From Zoroaster sp. YZ-2022 (taxonomy: Eukaryota; Echinodermata; Asteroidea; Forcipulatida; Zoroasteridae), in the NCBI GenBank assembly GCA_029582265.1, contig CM055837.1:21809160-21873159 (forward strand): DNA of 64,000 bases. Reading direction: 5' to 3'. The position numbers and the translations under genes were made by a program. How positions within the stretch are numbered: the stretch's first letter is position 1; each line of letters opens with the position of its first letter. The notes beneath the pieces are model-generated. The model saw only the letters and a program-made list of their open reading frames with translations. It made no database searches and was not told the origin of the DNA. This document shows, piece after piece, positions 23,366-32,857 of this stretch.

Positions 23366-24600
23366 CAGCAACACGATTAGTCTGGCCCTCCACATGTCTT
23401 TGTCTGGGCGTCTTGCATGATCACTCATGACCGTCCGCAGCAAAATATTGACGGGCACTCTGTTCTATCATTATAACGTAATCCGCTCATTCGCTTCCAA
23501 TTTTAATCCAGTGCTGAATAAAGTCCTGGATTTCTAGTCTGACAGACCAACGTTAAAGCTCATTTATTTCGTATTGAGGCGGCCTGGTAGCAACCTTGTC
23601 ACCAGGGTCTACTTCACTCTCCTTGGGGGAAAGGTGTTTTACGTAACGTCGATGGGTTCTAAAACATATTTAAAAATTATATTCTTTAAAAAAAACAACA
23701 ATGTTCAATTTAGAAATATTTACACATCAAATGTTTTGACATGATTTTATGAATATAATGACTGGTTGCTTTAGTTTCCCGGCTTCCCACTGCACACAGC
23801 TATTCTTTGTAACTGTACAGATTAACCTCATTTTCAGATCCTTGAAAGAGCATCCGAGGTAAACAAGAACTGCCAAGAAACCCTGGGGAGGGACAGCCTG
23901 ACGACATTTGATCGCTGGGTTTACGGACCAGGATTCAGCGTATGGCGCTGGCGTTCCAATGTGAATCGAGTGCAAGGCTATAGCACATTTGCGCGACAAA
24001 TGTGTATAAAATGGGTTTTGAACGTACACTAGATTCATCGACTTCACTGAGTCTCCCACTACAATGTTGCTGAGCATGTGTGACGCAAATGAAATTCATC
24101 CCACCGCACTTCCCATCAGAACCATCGAGCAGTCTCAGAGTCAACACCCAAACTTTCCATTTTAACCATCCATATGGAGCGAACCCATCTTCTGCATTCT
24201 AATAATAAATTGTTTCATTTGCTATGTATTTCCATGTGAATAGTTTTAGCATCCTGATCTAGCATTAAACAGTAGCAATGATAATATTTGGAATGATTTG
24301 TAAATACTGACATATGTTTGCATCTTCCCCGGATGCAGTGATCGAGTTTGGATGAATGGGGGACATTCAGTTTGAAGGAAAACATTGATATACATTAGTG
24401 TTGTTTGCATCCCCATGCATACCGAACATATTTTATACATTGAATCAGTGTGTTATTAGACATGGGAACCATTGACTTTATCATACACCATGTATACTAA
24501 TCTGAGTGCCAACAGTAGTACAGGATCCTGTTTCATCAATCCATCGACCCGACCTATGGTATTCAGGCCCGTACGTGGTTTGAAATAGGGGACAGTTGGG
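23366..24600. repeat. Tandem ~1.35-kb block, copy 1
   Basis: R3 copy 2 (23,366-23,645), a GCGTATGGCGCTGGCGTTCC-containing block near 23,938, the LDLa exon at 24,105-24,198, and the block around 24,320-24,560. The same order recurs in 24,716-25,980 at an offset of about 1.36 kb. This looks like exon duplication within one gene. Confidence 0.8.
24105..24198 (-). CDS. LDL-receptor class A exon, copy 2 (downstream)
   Basis: Minus-strand exon candidate bounded by a TTATTATTAG acceptor (exon begins AATGCAG at 24,198) and a GTGGGA donor after TGCG (exon ends 24,105). Translation in pieces gives an E-C-x-E-D-G-F start, a WVC-like cysteine, 'CSDGSD' and a closing Cys, as in LDLa ligand-binding modules with six cysteines and a Ca-binding acidic cluster. 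It is about 94 nt against an expected 108, with several one-base losses relative to the copy at 25,465. That fits assembly error or decay. It would follow the 25,465 exon in the transcript. Confidence 0.55.
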
Positions 24601-24715
24601 TGAAGACAACAATATTACTTCTGCATATCGATCATGGTATACACATTTGCAGCTGGTTTAGGGACATTTGGCACTCTTCCGCATATCGAGATGGGATAAA
24701 ATTTTCAGCAACACA
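24600..24715. repeat. Minisatellite array 3 (two units)
   Basis: Two ~60-bp units of the same GCATATCGA.CATGGTATACAC type as arrays 1 and 2, directly before R3 copy 3. Confidence 0.8.
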
Positions 24716-25980
24716 ATTAGCTGGCCCCCCATGTTCTTGTCTGGCGTCTTGCATGATCACTCAGACCGTCCGCAGCAAAATATTGACGGGCATTGTTCTA
24801 TCATTATAACGAATCCGCTCATTGCTTCCAATTTTAACCAGTGCTGAAAAAGTCCTGGGTTTCTATCTGACAGACCAACGTTAAAGCTCATTTATTTGTA
24901 TTGGGCGGCCTGGAGCAACCTTGCCCGGGGCTACTTACTCTTTGGTGGGAAAAGGGGTTTTACGTAACGTCGATGGGTTACTTAAAAAATAATTTTTAAA
25001 AGTTTTTTTAAAAAAAACAAAATGTTCAATTTGAAGAATGGTTTTTTTAAATCAAATGTTTTTACAGTGATTTACGAAAAAAAATGACTGGGGGCCAGGT
25101 CCCAGGGGTTCCCACTGCAACACGCTATTCTTTGTAACTGTACGACTATAACCCCATTTCGATCCGAAAAAGGTTCGAGTAAAAAAAAAAAAAACTGTCA
25201 AAAACCCTGGGGACGAGGACAGCCTCGACGACATTTGATCGCTGGGTTTACCGGACCAGGATTCAGCGTATGGGTCGCTGGCGTTCCAATGCTGAAATGG
25301 TGCAGAGTGCAGTTTGCATGGCTTAGCGACATTGTCGCGCAAAGTGCTAAACGGGTTTTAACCGTACACTAGATTCACGCGACTTCACTAGAGTCCTACT
25401 CCACCTCAACAATGATTGCTGCTGTCAATTGTGTGACACCAAATGAAAACTTCCATCTACCTACCGCAATCTACCTCATCAGAACCATCGGAGCAGTCTC
25501 GGTCAGAGTCACACACCAACCTTTCCATATACACCATCCATCACTGACGAGAACCCATCTTCTCTGCATTCTAATATAAATAAAACATTGTTTCATTTGC
25601 TGTATTATTTCCATGTGTAATAGTTTCTTACATCCTGATCTAAGATTAAACAGTAGCAATCATAAATATTTGGAATGATTTGTAAACTCACTCCATTATG
25701 TTTCCATCAGTCCAATCAACCCCCGGATGCAGGATGGTTTGGATGAATGGGGAGGCGTATTGTTTGGAAGGAAAAACACATGAATATACATTAAAGTGTT
25801 GTTTTGCATCCCCATGCCCGGCAACATATTTTATTACAGTTGAATCAGTGGTTATTGAGAACATGGGAACCATTGAGCTTTATCATACACCATGTATACT
25901 GTAAAATCTTGAGTGCCAACATAGCTACAGGATCCTTTTTCCATCAATCCATCGACCCCCGACCTATATGTATTCAGGCC
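24716..25980. repeat. Tandem ~1.35-kb block, copy 2
   Basis: Second copy of the block at 23,366-24,600. It starts with R3 copy 3 (24,716-24,975) and carries the better-preserved LDLa exon. A third, shorter relative of its last part follows at about 25,985-26,200 (shared words TTTTATT.CAGTTGAATCA and GAGTGCCAACAT). Confidence 0.8.
25465..25570 (-). CDS. LDL-receptor class A exon, copy 1
   Basis: LDLa modules are ~40-residue Ca-binding repeats in lipoprotein receptors and many secreted or membrane proteins. The acceptor TTTATTTATATTAG precedes the exon, which opens AA|TGC and reads E-C-R-E-D-G-F, then 'VSDGWCIWKGW', then 'VCDSDRDCSDGSDEVDC' before a GTAGGT donor. Five of six cysteines are readable; the sixth (after G-F) and the frame need one G at each of two places (after GGGTTCT and at TGGTGTGTG), both consistent with missed bases. 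With those, the exon is phase 1-1, matching the phase-1 end of the signal-peptide exon at 26,214. Ca-site residues D, D, D/E are present. Confidence 0.75.
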
Positions 25981-26213
25981 CGTACGCTGGTTTGAAAATA
26001 GAGGGCGGGATCGGATTGCTGGTTGAAAGAACCAACAATATATATTAAAGTATTGCTTCGCATTCGGTGACATCCCAACCCGGCGAAGAGACCTTTTATT
26101 TCAGTTGAATCAATGCTTAGGGGAACCATGGAATCATTTAATATTGAGCTTTATTATACACAATATACACTGTCAATTATTGAGTGCCAACATGTTGTTT
26201 ATTCATAACTTAC

Positions 26214-26350
26214 CTTGTTGTGACATGATGACAAAGAATCCTTGTGCTATGAGAACACCAAAGATGAGACCCAAGTAACCCATGGTTTCTGGTTTCTCGT
26301 TCCACTTTTCCTTCCTTGATGTCAGAGATGGTTTAAAGATGAACGTCTAT
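26214..26350 (-). CDS. 5' exon with start codon and signal peptide
   Basis: On the minus strand an acceptor (GTATGTATTTCAG) precedes a 137-nt exon. It has ~67 nt of 5' UTR, then an ATG at 26,283 in a strong context (ACCATGG), then 23 codons starting MGYLGLIFGVLIAQGFF and ending SQQ, then a GTAAGT donor at 26,213. The hydrophobic run is a typical secretory signal. The exon ends in phase 1, which joins correctly to the LDLa exon at 25,570. Product: a secreted or membrane protein with LDLa repeats; downstream exons and gene identity are unknown. Confidence 0.75.
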
Positions 26351-26498
26351 CTGAAATACATACAAAGTAAAACTATAACATTATGTTGTGCCTTCCTTGC
26401 AATACAACGAGTAAGTAAACACATTATTAATTTCCCCAACTCTTAGAGTTTCTATCACGTTATTATGCTTAGGCGTTATTTCAGCATCGGGGCATTTA

Positions 26499-26732
26499 CA
26501 GGGGCGGATTCAGGTTCATGAAAAGTGGGGCGCAGCTCCTCGTAGTGGGCGAGCGCCGAAGGCTGAAGCCCTTAACGAGGTGGTTTGGGGTCATCCCGGC
26601 GTTTTCCTGGCATCTCCATTAGCCGTGCAAAGATTTTTTCTTGGGAAGGCGCCTGAAAAAGACGCTCGAAAAGGTGCTGCTCTACGAAAAATAGGGGCGC
26701 GCCGGTGTGGCCCTGCTCTAAATCCGCCACTG
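26499..26732. mobile_element. Short hAT-like MITE
   Basis: Ends read CAGGGGCGGATT and AATCCGCCACTG, a 12-bp inverted pair with one mismatch, as common in hAT-type MITEs. Flanked by ATTTA on both sides (26,494-26,498 and 26,733-26,737); hAT elements normally make 8-bp duplications, so the 5-bp match may be a decayed longer one. GC-rich interior, no transposase. Confidence 0.65.
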
Positions 26733-27019
26733 ATTTAACATGGGGTTTGACTTTCCTCAAAAACTACCTAATATTTTGTTGGGAATCCACTGTACATACA
26801 AAGGAAAGTAACATTTATATGTGTGCCTTTCTTATTGGTACAACGAATAAGTAACAATATCAAGATTGGTCATAAACGTCATTATGTTCATCACAATGAA
26901 TAAAACAAAATAAATTACAACAAAAACAAAATAAATCTGACCAGTGAAAGATTTAGATTTTAGATATCACACTTATTCGGTAAATCATTGCAATAATATA
27001 AGATGTCCATCCTATATAC

Positions 27020-27175
27020 CAGTGATGTAGTGCCTTGATGCTGAGCCTTGGCCTTAAGGCTGCCTTAAGGCTTGATTTTAGGAGCCTTGGCCTTAGCCTC
27101 AAGAGCTTGAGGTCAAAAGCCTTGGCCTTGAGTGTCAAAGCTTCAGACTTTAGGGCCTTGCTCTCAAGGCCCATA
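27020..27175. repeat. Degenerate 'CCTTGGCCTTAAGGC' tandem repeat
   Basis: About eight words of the CCTTGGCCTTAAGG/CAAGGC type, partly palindromic around CTTAAG and GGCC. No gene. Confidence 0.7.
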
Positions 27176-27504
27176 GATTGTTTTTAAATTTTCAGGTAAA
27201 TTTCTTTGAAATTTTGCTTTTCTGCAAACATACAACTTGAGTCACGTCTGCAAGTCTGCATTATCTAATTTAATCATGTTTTACCATGGAGGAGGAAAAC
27301 ACCTAGATTTGTTGTTGACACACTTTCACTTTTACAGCATCACATTTTGTTACCATGATAGTACATTTGCTACTTCCCCAAAACAAAGCTATAATAATTT
27401 TCTGTATACATGTACTTGTGGGAGCCAGGAGATATAATGATGTATAACTTGCATACAGTTATATGGGGTAGATAGAACATCATCTGATTTGTGCTGTGGA
27501 CTGC

Positions 27505-28392
27505 TTTATTTATTTATTTATCGTATGGTTCATACAAAGTTAACATGATAAGGTTAGTTATGGATCCAGTTTAATGCAGACTGGTCGAGTTCAGTTAAAT
27601 TTCCATCACATCTGTAAATAATACAGTCATGAACGATGTGATGTACAGTCTGGTCATCATGACACATGTACATTTAGCATTGTCACTCTGTCCCATGCGG
27701 AGCATGTTATATCCAAATCGGCCATGGCCAGTTCTTAGTCTGTTAAGTTTGACCCAGCAGTGGCGATGTAGATTGCATCCTGGTGGGTTGGTAGAAGGTG
27801 AGGAATGTAGTTAAATATCACGTCCTGGATTCTGATTCTGCCGCATATTCCGCCATGTGTTTAGTGCCCAAGTCTTTGGTGCGATCCAGTGCTAATTTCT
27901 AGCAGTTTGTGGGCTTATCGATGGAAAGGATTTCTTGATGGCAGTCACAGTTGTGGTGGGGGTTTTGATTGGCGTTTGTCAACAGTTGATGAAGCAGATG
28001 GAGTCACACCCAGCGGCACTCGCGCAAGACCAAGGCATTGCTGCTGTCGTTTCACTTCATGAGGTGCAATTCCACTGACTACTGGAAGGTATTGAGTGGG
28101 AGTTGATCTGATACATCCTGAGATGATGCGATGGTGTTGTTAAAAGCTACGTCAATCTTGCTGGTGTGGGTGCTCCTTGCCCATACCGGTGCACAGTACT
28201 CTGCAACAGAGTATACTAAAGCTTTTTGCTGAGATTCGAAGAACGTTGTAGTCTGCGCCCAGGAAAGGCCTGCTGGTCGTCTAATGAGACAGTTGCAAGC
28301 GTTGGCTTTCTGTGCGAGCTGTTGAGATGGCTTTTGTATGTTAGAGATCTTCAAGGTAACCAAGATACTTGGGAAATCATCTACGGGGTGGT
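27505..28392 (-). pseudogene. LINE 3' end, truncated by assembly gap
   Basis: Minus-strand translation gives 'ALVYSVAEYCAPVWARSTHT' and SKIDVAFNNT (about 28,130-28,230), an LPVVSGIAPHEVKRQ-like piece (about 28,030-28,085) and, near 27,600-27,760, RLRTGHGRFGYNMLRMG followed by a CTCHDDQTVHHIVHDC Cys/His cluster. These are the post-RT and C-terminal zinc regions of jockey/RTE-like LINEs. A (AAAT)n tail at 27,505-27,520 marks the 3' end. The RT catalytic core would lie in the gap. A different family from the LINE at 62,285. Confidence 0.75.
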
Positions 28393-28892
28393 NNNNNNNN
28401 NNNNNNNNNNNNNNNNNNNNNNNNNNNNNNNNNNNNNNNNNNNNNNNNNNNNNNNNNNNNNNNNNNNNNNNNNNNNNNNNNNNNNNNNNNNNNNNNNNNN
28501 NNNNNNNNNNNNNNNNNNNNNNNNNNNNNNNNNNNNNNNNNNNNNNNNNNNNNNNNNNNNNNNNNNNNNNNNNNNNNNNNNNNNNNNNNNNNNNNNNNNN
28601 NNNNNNNNNNNNNNNNNNNNNNNNNNNNNNNNNNNNNNNNNNNNNNNNNNNNNNNNNNNNNNNNNNNNNNNNNNNNNNNNNNNNNNNNNNNNNNNNNNNN
28701 NNNNNNNNNNNNNNNNNNNNNNNNNNNNNNNNNNNNNNNNNNNNNNNNNNNNNNNNNNNNNNNNNNNNNNNNNNNNNNNNNNNNNNNNNNNNNNNNNNNN
28801 NNNNNNNNNNNNNNNNNNNNNNNNNNNNNNNNNNNNNNNNNNNNNNNNNNNNNNNNNNNNNNNNNNNNNNNNNNNNNNNNNNNNNNNNNNNN
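28393..28892. other. Assembly gap, exactly 500 N
   Basis: Run of 500 unknown bases, a conventional placeholder length, so the true size is unknown. Reading frames that cross it are meaningless. Confidence 1.
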
Positions 28893-29590
28893 GTGCAGAG
28901 TTCGGAACTGAGAAATTGACAAAAAATGTATATAAAACCTTTAATAAAGCAATATAAGGCAATATTATTATTGTGTAATGCCTGTTGCTGGGGAAAATGA
29001 AGTAAATTTGTAAGAAGTTAATTACTAAAATTATAACAAATCAAACTTGTAAATTTAAGGGGCAATAACTCCGATTTGAGTTTTCATAAAGACAAACTTA
29101 AAAATTGCGTAATTCCGCTTCTACACACCCGATTAAAACAAGAAAGCTATCATTTTAAAGCTATCATTTTAAAGCTGTATCAATAACCAACTCAATCAAT
29201 CGATTTCTTGCCCAAATGTGTCTGATTTCGGTATAACACATCACAAATAAATGAAGTGCGGCAGCTATTTTGGGGCAATCTTTTGTAAAAAATAAATAAA
29301 TAAATAAATACAAAATGTGAAACTTCACTTCGGGATTCCTGAAAGCATACTAAGTTGTGGCTATAACACAGACGAACAGACACACATTCACCTATGGCCG
29401 TCTGCCAAGCCACTGAATTGTAATCTTAAAGGATCCCTGACATACGAAGTTATGATGGCGTTATTTTATAGGTGATAATTAATAAACACTAAATCAAAAA
29501 GAAAAAAACGAGTTTATTACCCCGTGTATATTTTTTAATTATTTTTTTTCATTTAAAAATATTACCCCTTTGGAACGCCCACAAAATTTC
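28893..29590. other. No recognisable gene
   Basis: AT-rich. Small features only: a tandem 'GCTATCATTTTAAA' pair near 29,150 and an (AAAT)n run near 29,290. Confidence 0.5.
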
Positions 29591-29594
29591 CCGC

Positions 29595-29695
29595 TGGCTC
29601 ATGAATATATGACGTCATGCGCGTGACGTAAACGGGGTAACGAAAGCTAAGAACGCTCTCAATCTCACAGTCCTGGCCTGACAACGCGAAGCTAC
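29595..29695 (+). promoter_or_regulatory. Candidate promoter region of the left CCHC gene
   Basis: Immediately upstream of the ATG at 29,696 lie a perfect CRE/ATF palindrome TGACGTCA (about 29,611) and a GTGACGTAA half-related site 13 bases on. TGACGTCA also overlaps the start codon of the related gene on the right (42,290) and occurs twice near 40,350-40,380. No TATA box is evident. Confidence 0.4.
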
Positions 29696-31105
29696 ATGTG
29701 TAACGTTAAGCGGCAGTTAGTATTCATGTTTGCTCAAATGGATTCATTAGATTCATCCGATAGTGAAATTTTGTCCGAACCACCTTCAGACGTTGATCAT
29801 AACAACCACAACCACAACCACAACCACAACCACAACCACAACCACAACCACAACCACAACCACAACCACAACCACAACCACAACCACAACCACAACCACA
29901 ACCACAACCACAACCACAACCACAACCACAACCACAACCACAACCACAACCACAACCACAACCACAACCACAACCACAACCACCACAACCACAACCACAA
30001 CCACAACCACAACCACAACCACAACCACAACCACAACCACAACCACAACCACAACCACAACCACAACCACAACCACAACCACAATGCGTTCATGGGCGCA
30101 AGACGTGCTTTAGCATCAGAATGCGAAAGAATTGAATTGGTCAACTCAGTTGTAGTGTACGTGAAGGCTCCATACGAGATGAGTGACAACATAGTCATGA
30201 ATGCCTTAATGCAGTATGGCACAGTGGTCAATATCCGAAGGCAGTATCACTATTTCGACAACAACATAGAAAATGGAGTCCGGAGCTTGCTTCTCAAACA
30301 CATCAAGAAACCAATCCCGAGCTTTATCAGGGTTGGAAGTTTCAACTTACCGGTACGACATCGGGGACAAGAAAGAACATGCAAAATCTGCCAACAACCA
30401 GGGCACATGGCAAGAGACTGTAACCGGCGGGGTCGTTGCTTTATCTGTGGCTCTAGAGATCACCGATCAGACTCCCATGACAAACTGGAGCATCTGAAGA
30501 ACATGCCCCCGGTAGACAAAGTGTTAGAACATACAAGAGACAGTGACGACGAAAGGGAAAGACAGTTTGAAGAAAACAGCGCTGAAGAAGGGGAAATGGA
30601 AGAGGATAGGGAGGAAGAGAAGGAGGAGGAGGAGGAAGAGGAAGAGGAAGAGGAAGAGGAAGAGGAAGGAGACGAGGAAGGAGAAGAGGAAGGAGAAGAG
30701 GAAGGAGAAGAGGAAGGAGAAGAGGAAGGAGAAGAGGAAGGAGAAGATGGAGAAGATTTTGACAACAAATCAACTACCCTCGAGGAAGAATGGGAAGAAA
30801 CAGAAATTATCATCACAGAGATTAAAAATCGAACGGAAGAAACTACGCCAACCCCACAAGCGAAAGAAGCCGCACCCAAAGACAACGACTTTTTTGACCC
30901 GGAAGAGGTCGCGCTGGCAAAAAAACATTTAACGTGTAAAAAAAACTTTTATAAAATAAAATCAAAAGATTATCGCGAATCTCTTTTAGTCGAATACGCG
31001 CAACGCTTTGATACTTTTCAAACTGTTTTAGCAGATATAAATTTAGGACTTCATACTAATAATATCGTTATAGAGTATGACAATTTTAAAATTTCAAATA
31101 TTTAA
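29696..31105 (+). CDS. CCHC zinc-knuckle (ZCCHC3/gag-like) protein with poly-His-Asn tract
   Basis: Intact 469-codon frame. Layout: short acidic start (1-34), ~95 residues of alternating His-Asn (about 35-130), a conserved region ending 'IPSFIRVGSFNLPVRHRGQE' (to about 227), a CX2CX4HX4C knuckle (C229, C232, H237, C242), a second knuckle whose last Cys is His (CFICGSRDHRSDSH, 248-261), a Glu-rich repeat (EEGE units, about 300-350), and an AT-rich-coded tail (about 400-469). The IPSF.RVG...GQE.TC..C.Q.GH core matches the gene at 40,973-42,292, and both resemble the retroelement-derived ZCCHC3-like gag family (nucleic-acid binding). It reads toward the virus-like element and stops 14 bases before its inverted repeat. 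The last ~205 nt are about 28% G+C by my count against about 52% in the knuckle region. Confidence 0.75.
   Translation: MCNVKRQLVFMFAQMDSLDSSDSEILSEPPSDVDHNNHNHNHNHNHNHNHNHNHNHNHNHNHNHNHNHNHNHNHNHNHNHNHNHNHNHNHNHNHNHHNHNHNHNHNHNHNHNHNHNHNHNHNHNHNHNHNAFMGARRALASECERIELVNSVVVYVKAPYEMSDNIVMNALMQYGTVVNIRRQYHYFDNNIENGVRSLLLKHIKKPIPSFIRVGSFNLPVRHRGQERTCKICQQPGHMARDCNRRGRCFICGSRDHRSDSHDKLEHLKNMPPVDKVLEHTRDSDDERERQFEENSAEEGEMEEDREEEKEEEEEEEEEEEEEEEGDEEGEEEGEEEGEEEGEEEGEEEGEDGEDFDNKSTTLEEEWEETEIIITEIKNRTEETTPTPQAKEAAPKDNDFFDPEEVALAKKHLTCKKNFYKIKSKDYRESLLVEYAQRFDTFQTVLADINLGLHTNNIVIEYDNFKISNI
29803..30085. repeat. (AACCAC)n hexanucleotide repeat, ~47 units
   Basis: Nearly pure 6-bp repeat in frame with the CCHC gene, encoding His-Asn. 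One CCACCA irregularity near 29,980 gives a single His-His. Long poly-Thr and poly-Val frames over it are shadows. Confidence 0.97.
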
Positions 31106-31119
31106 TTATATTGGCAAGT

Positions 31120-31213
31120 GATGTAAAATCCACCCCCGAAAAAAAAGATATTTGTTTTAGTAGTAAAACAATTTAAATAACGATTCGATATTATCTAGAT
31201 TAATAGTAAAGAT
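31120..31213 (+). repeat. Left terminal inverted repeat
   Basis: Begins GATGTAAAATCCAC and ends with 'TCTAGATTAATAGTAAAGAT', which overlaps the ATG of the first gene at 31,212. Matches the reverse complement of 40,190-40,281 with a few mismatches and small indels (the CCCCCGAAAAAA stretch here is TTGCTAAAA at the right end). Confidence 0.92.
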
Positions 31214-31499
31214 GACGACGAGAGCGATGATTCCTTGCGAATGGCTTTTAGTTGGCAAAACAGAAAAGTGTTGTAGACTAAGTGTGTGTGGTGATGTATT
31301 TTGTCCACTTCATTTGTGGCGTATTCGACACGGTCAAAGTATACCCGTTGCGTGTAGAAGATGTAAAAATGGCACAAAAACACCGATAAATTTATGTACG
31401 AAATGCGGTAATGTATTAAAAATAAATTATTTAAATCGCGTTGAAGCAAAAGCTAGACGAAATTATAATTTAGTGATGAAAGAGTTGGTTGAACGTTAG
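31212..31499 (+). CDS. Cys-rich small protein of the element
   Basis: Intact 95-codon frame starting inside the left inverted repeat. Cysteines and a histidine are spaced as probable zinc ligands: CC...C....CPLH (residues about 20-34), CRRC (about 48-51) and CTKC (about 62-65), followed by a basic helix. Likely a zinc-binding, possibly nucleic-acid-binding accessory protein. I do not recognise a named family. It is convergent with the next gene, with a hairpin between them. Confidence 0.65.
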   Translation: MTTRAMIPCEWLLVGKTEKCCRLSVCGDVFCPLHLWRIRHGQSIPVACRRCKNGTKTPINLCTKCGNVLKINYLNRVEAKARRNYNLVMKELVER

Positions 31500-31515
31500 G
31501 TTATAAATTAAAAAT

Positions 31516-31610
31516 TAGCGGAGCTGGCTGCTAAAGTTAAAAATTTGAATTATACGAGGGAGGTCTATCAGTTACTCTTACCCGCTCCGCTATTTGCGAA
31601 GCGGGTTTTT
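31516..31610. terminator. Hairpins plus T-run between convergent genes
   Basis: TAGCGGAGC (31,516-31,524) can pair with GCTCCGCTA (31,584-31,592), or CCCGCT (31,581) with AGCGGG (31,600-31,605) followed by TTTTT. It sits between the plus-strand Cys-rich gene (ends 31,499) and the minus-strand gene ending at 31,641. A similar arrangement is found at 35,367. A role in 3'-end formation is inference. Confidence 0.4.
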
Positions 31611-31640
31611 CATTATAATAAGATTTATTTACACTAAAGT

Positions 31641-32262
31641 TTACTTTAAACTTAAAAGTTGTTCTATAAGAACTTTTTTTTCTTTATCTACATCGGCGGC
31701 TTTGACCTCTGTTTTAGCTGGTAAAGCTGTAGCTTTGCTAGAGTTAGTACAGATATTTTCTTTCATTTTAGAAAATTTATCTCGTTCTCCGCAGATGAGT
31801 AAACAATTTTCTTGGGTAATGACACCGTCTTCGATCGCTTTTGAAACGTGGTTTTCAATCGTGTTGAGTTTAGATGATGCTAAAACTCTAATTGCATCGT
31901 GTTTTTTAGCTTTTTTAGATAATTTGTATTTCGCGTATCTGAGAGCAAACGCCGCACCACCTAACCCTAAAGCTAAACTTTCTAAAACAAGCCCAACCGG
32001 CGCTGCTATAGCGCTGGTGATACTTGCGATTCCAATGGCTCTTGCTCCCATACTGCCAAATTCAGTTTCTACGATACTACAAGTGTTGATGATTTTTATT
32101 ATATTTTTTATATGTTTTCTCGCGCTCGTTTCTTTCTTTTAAAATTTCTTTTTGAATATCGTAGATTTTTTGTAAACGAAACGCATCGACGTTAAACTCT
32201 TTTTCATCGTTAAAAGGATTCATAGTCGGTAACGTTGGATAAATTCTAGTTGTTTCGCTCAT
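31641..32262 (-). pseudogene. Element membrane protein (N-terminal helix, hydrophobic middle), frameshifted
   Basis: Two frames form one gene: the upstream part (start 32,262) begins MSETTRIYPTLPTM and continues as a charged helix (KIYDIQKEILKERNE), and the downstream part begins just before GARAIGIASITSAIAAPVGL, a ~35-residue hydrophobic segment. It continues with 'KKAKKHDAIRVLASSKLNTI' and a Lys-rich end. The break is one base near 32,080. This helix - hydrophobic hairpin - 'KKHD.IRVLA.SKLNTI' layout recurs, as far as I recall, in uncharacterised proteins beside such polymerases in invertebrate genomes. Function unknown; a virion or membrane-associated role is inference. Confidence 0.65.
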
Positions 32263-32335
32263 TGTTTATTATTAATAGTAACAGATTAAAAGAATATTAA
32301 TTTTTTAATCTGCGGGGAAAAGTATTAATTGGAAT

Positions 32336-32818
32336 TTATTTTACTTTTATTTCGTAGCATATTCCCGTATTCAAAGCACCAAAAAAAGTAGCTTGAAAAT
32401 AGATTTTGGCATGATTTCTGTAATAATCTGAAAGGAAACATATTACACATTCTAAATAACGCGGTTCATTTGAAAAAGAAAAGTTATCATCTTCAGGGAA
32501 AGTAATTTGATACCTTTTAACATCATCATCATCAAATTGTTCACTTTTTACTATAGAATAAGAATTCTTTTCACCCTTATTCATTTTTGCATAGAATGAA
32601 TAAAATACTAATTCACCAACTAAAATATTTATTTGATTTGGATACCAATAAATTTTAAAGCTTAACTTACCTAAATAATCAAAAGAAGATAAAGTTAGAC
32701 TTGGTACAAGTTCACTGGGACTGATATATCCAGTATCTTCAAAGATGAAGTTTATATTGTTATGACTCTCTCCGCTTTTTTGACTATCGCTACGACTTGG
32801 TCCATAAATACTCGCCAT
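32336..32818 (-). CDS. 'MASIYGPSR' protein A
   Basis: Intact 160-codon frame. Starts MASIYGPSRSDSQKSGE, has alternating short hydrophobic stretches of beta type and ends 'IYFQATFFGALNTGICYEIK'. The neighbouring gene (32,858-33,315) has the same start and the same ending, so the pair arose by tandem duplication. Both share TATAAATATGGCG across the start. The beta-rich pattern and position among capsid-like genes suggest a structural protein (spike or minor capsid), which is inference only; the family is not one I can name. Confidence 0.6.
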   Translation of the reverse strand: MASIYGPSRSDSQKSGESHNNINFIFEDTGYISPSELVPSLTLSSFDYLGKLSFKIYWYPNQINILVGELVFYSFYAKMNKGEKNSYSIVKSEQFDDDDVKRYQITFPEDDNFSFSNEPRYLECVICFLSDYYRNHAKIYFQATFFGALNTGICYEIKVK

Positions 32819-32857
32819 ATTTATAGTATAAAATTAAATTTAATTTAATGGTAAACT

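Noticed and set aside
28226..28962. Frames of 180-243 codons across the gap
   Set aside because: They consist mainly of N bases.
29803..30085. Possible interstitial telomere-type repeat
   Set aside because: The unit AACCAC is not the animal telomere repeat TTAGGG/CCCTAA and it is in a coding frame.
29763..30113. Long poly-Thr frame, and antisense poly-Val and Leu-Trp frames
   Set aside because: Shadow frames of the AACCAC hexanucleotide repeat; the His-Asn frame is the one continuous with conserved zinc-knuckle sequence.
30453..30932. Pro/Leu- or Ser-rich antisense frames and a Lys/Arg plus-strand frame
   Set aside because: Shadows of the Glu-rich repeat of the left CCHC gene.
31594..32142. 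182-codon plus-strand ORF inside the element
   Set aside because: Opposite the minus-strand membrane-protein gene, whose frame has the coherent helix plus hydrophobic pattern.
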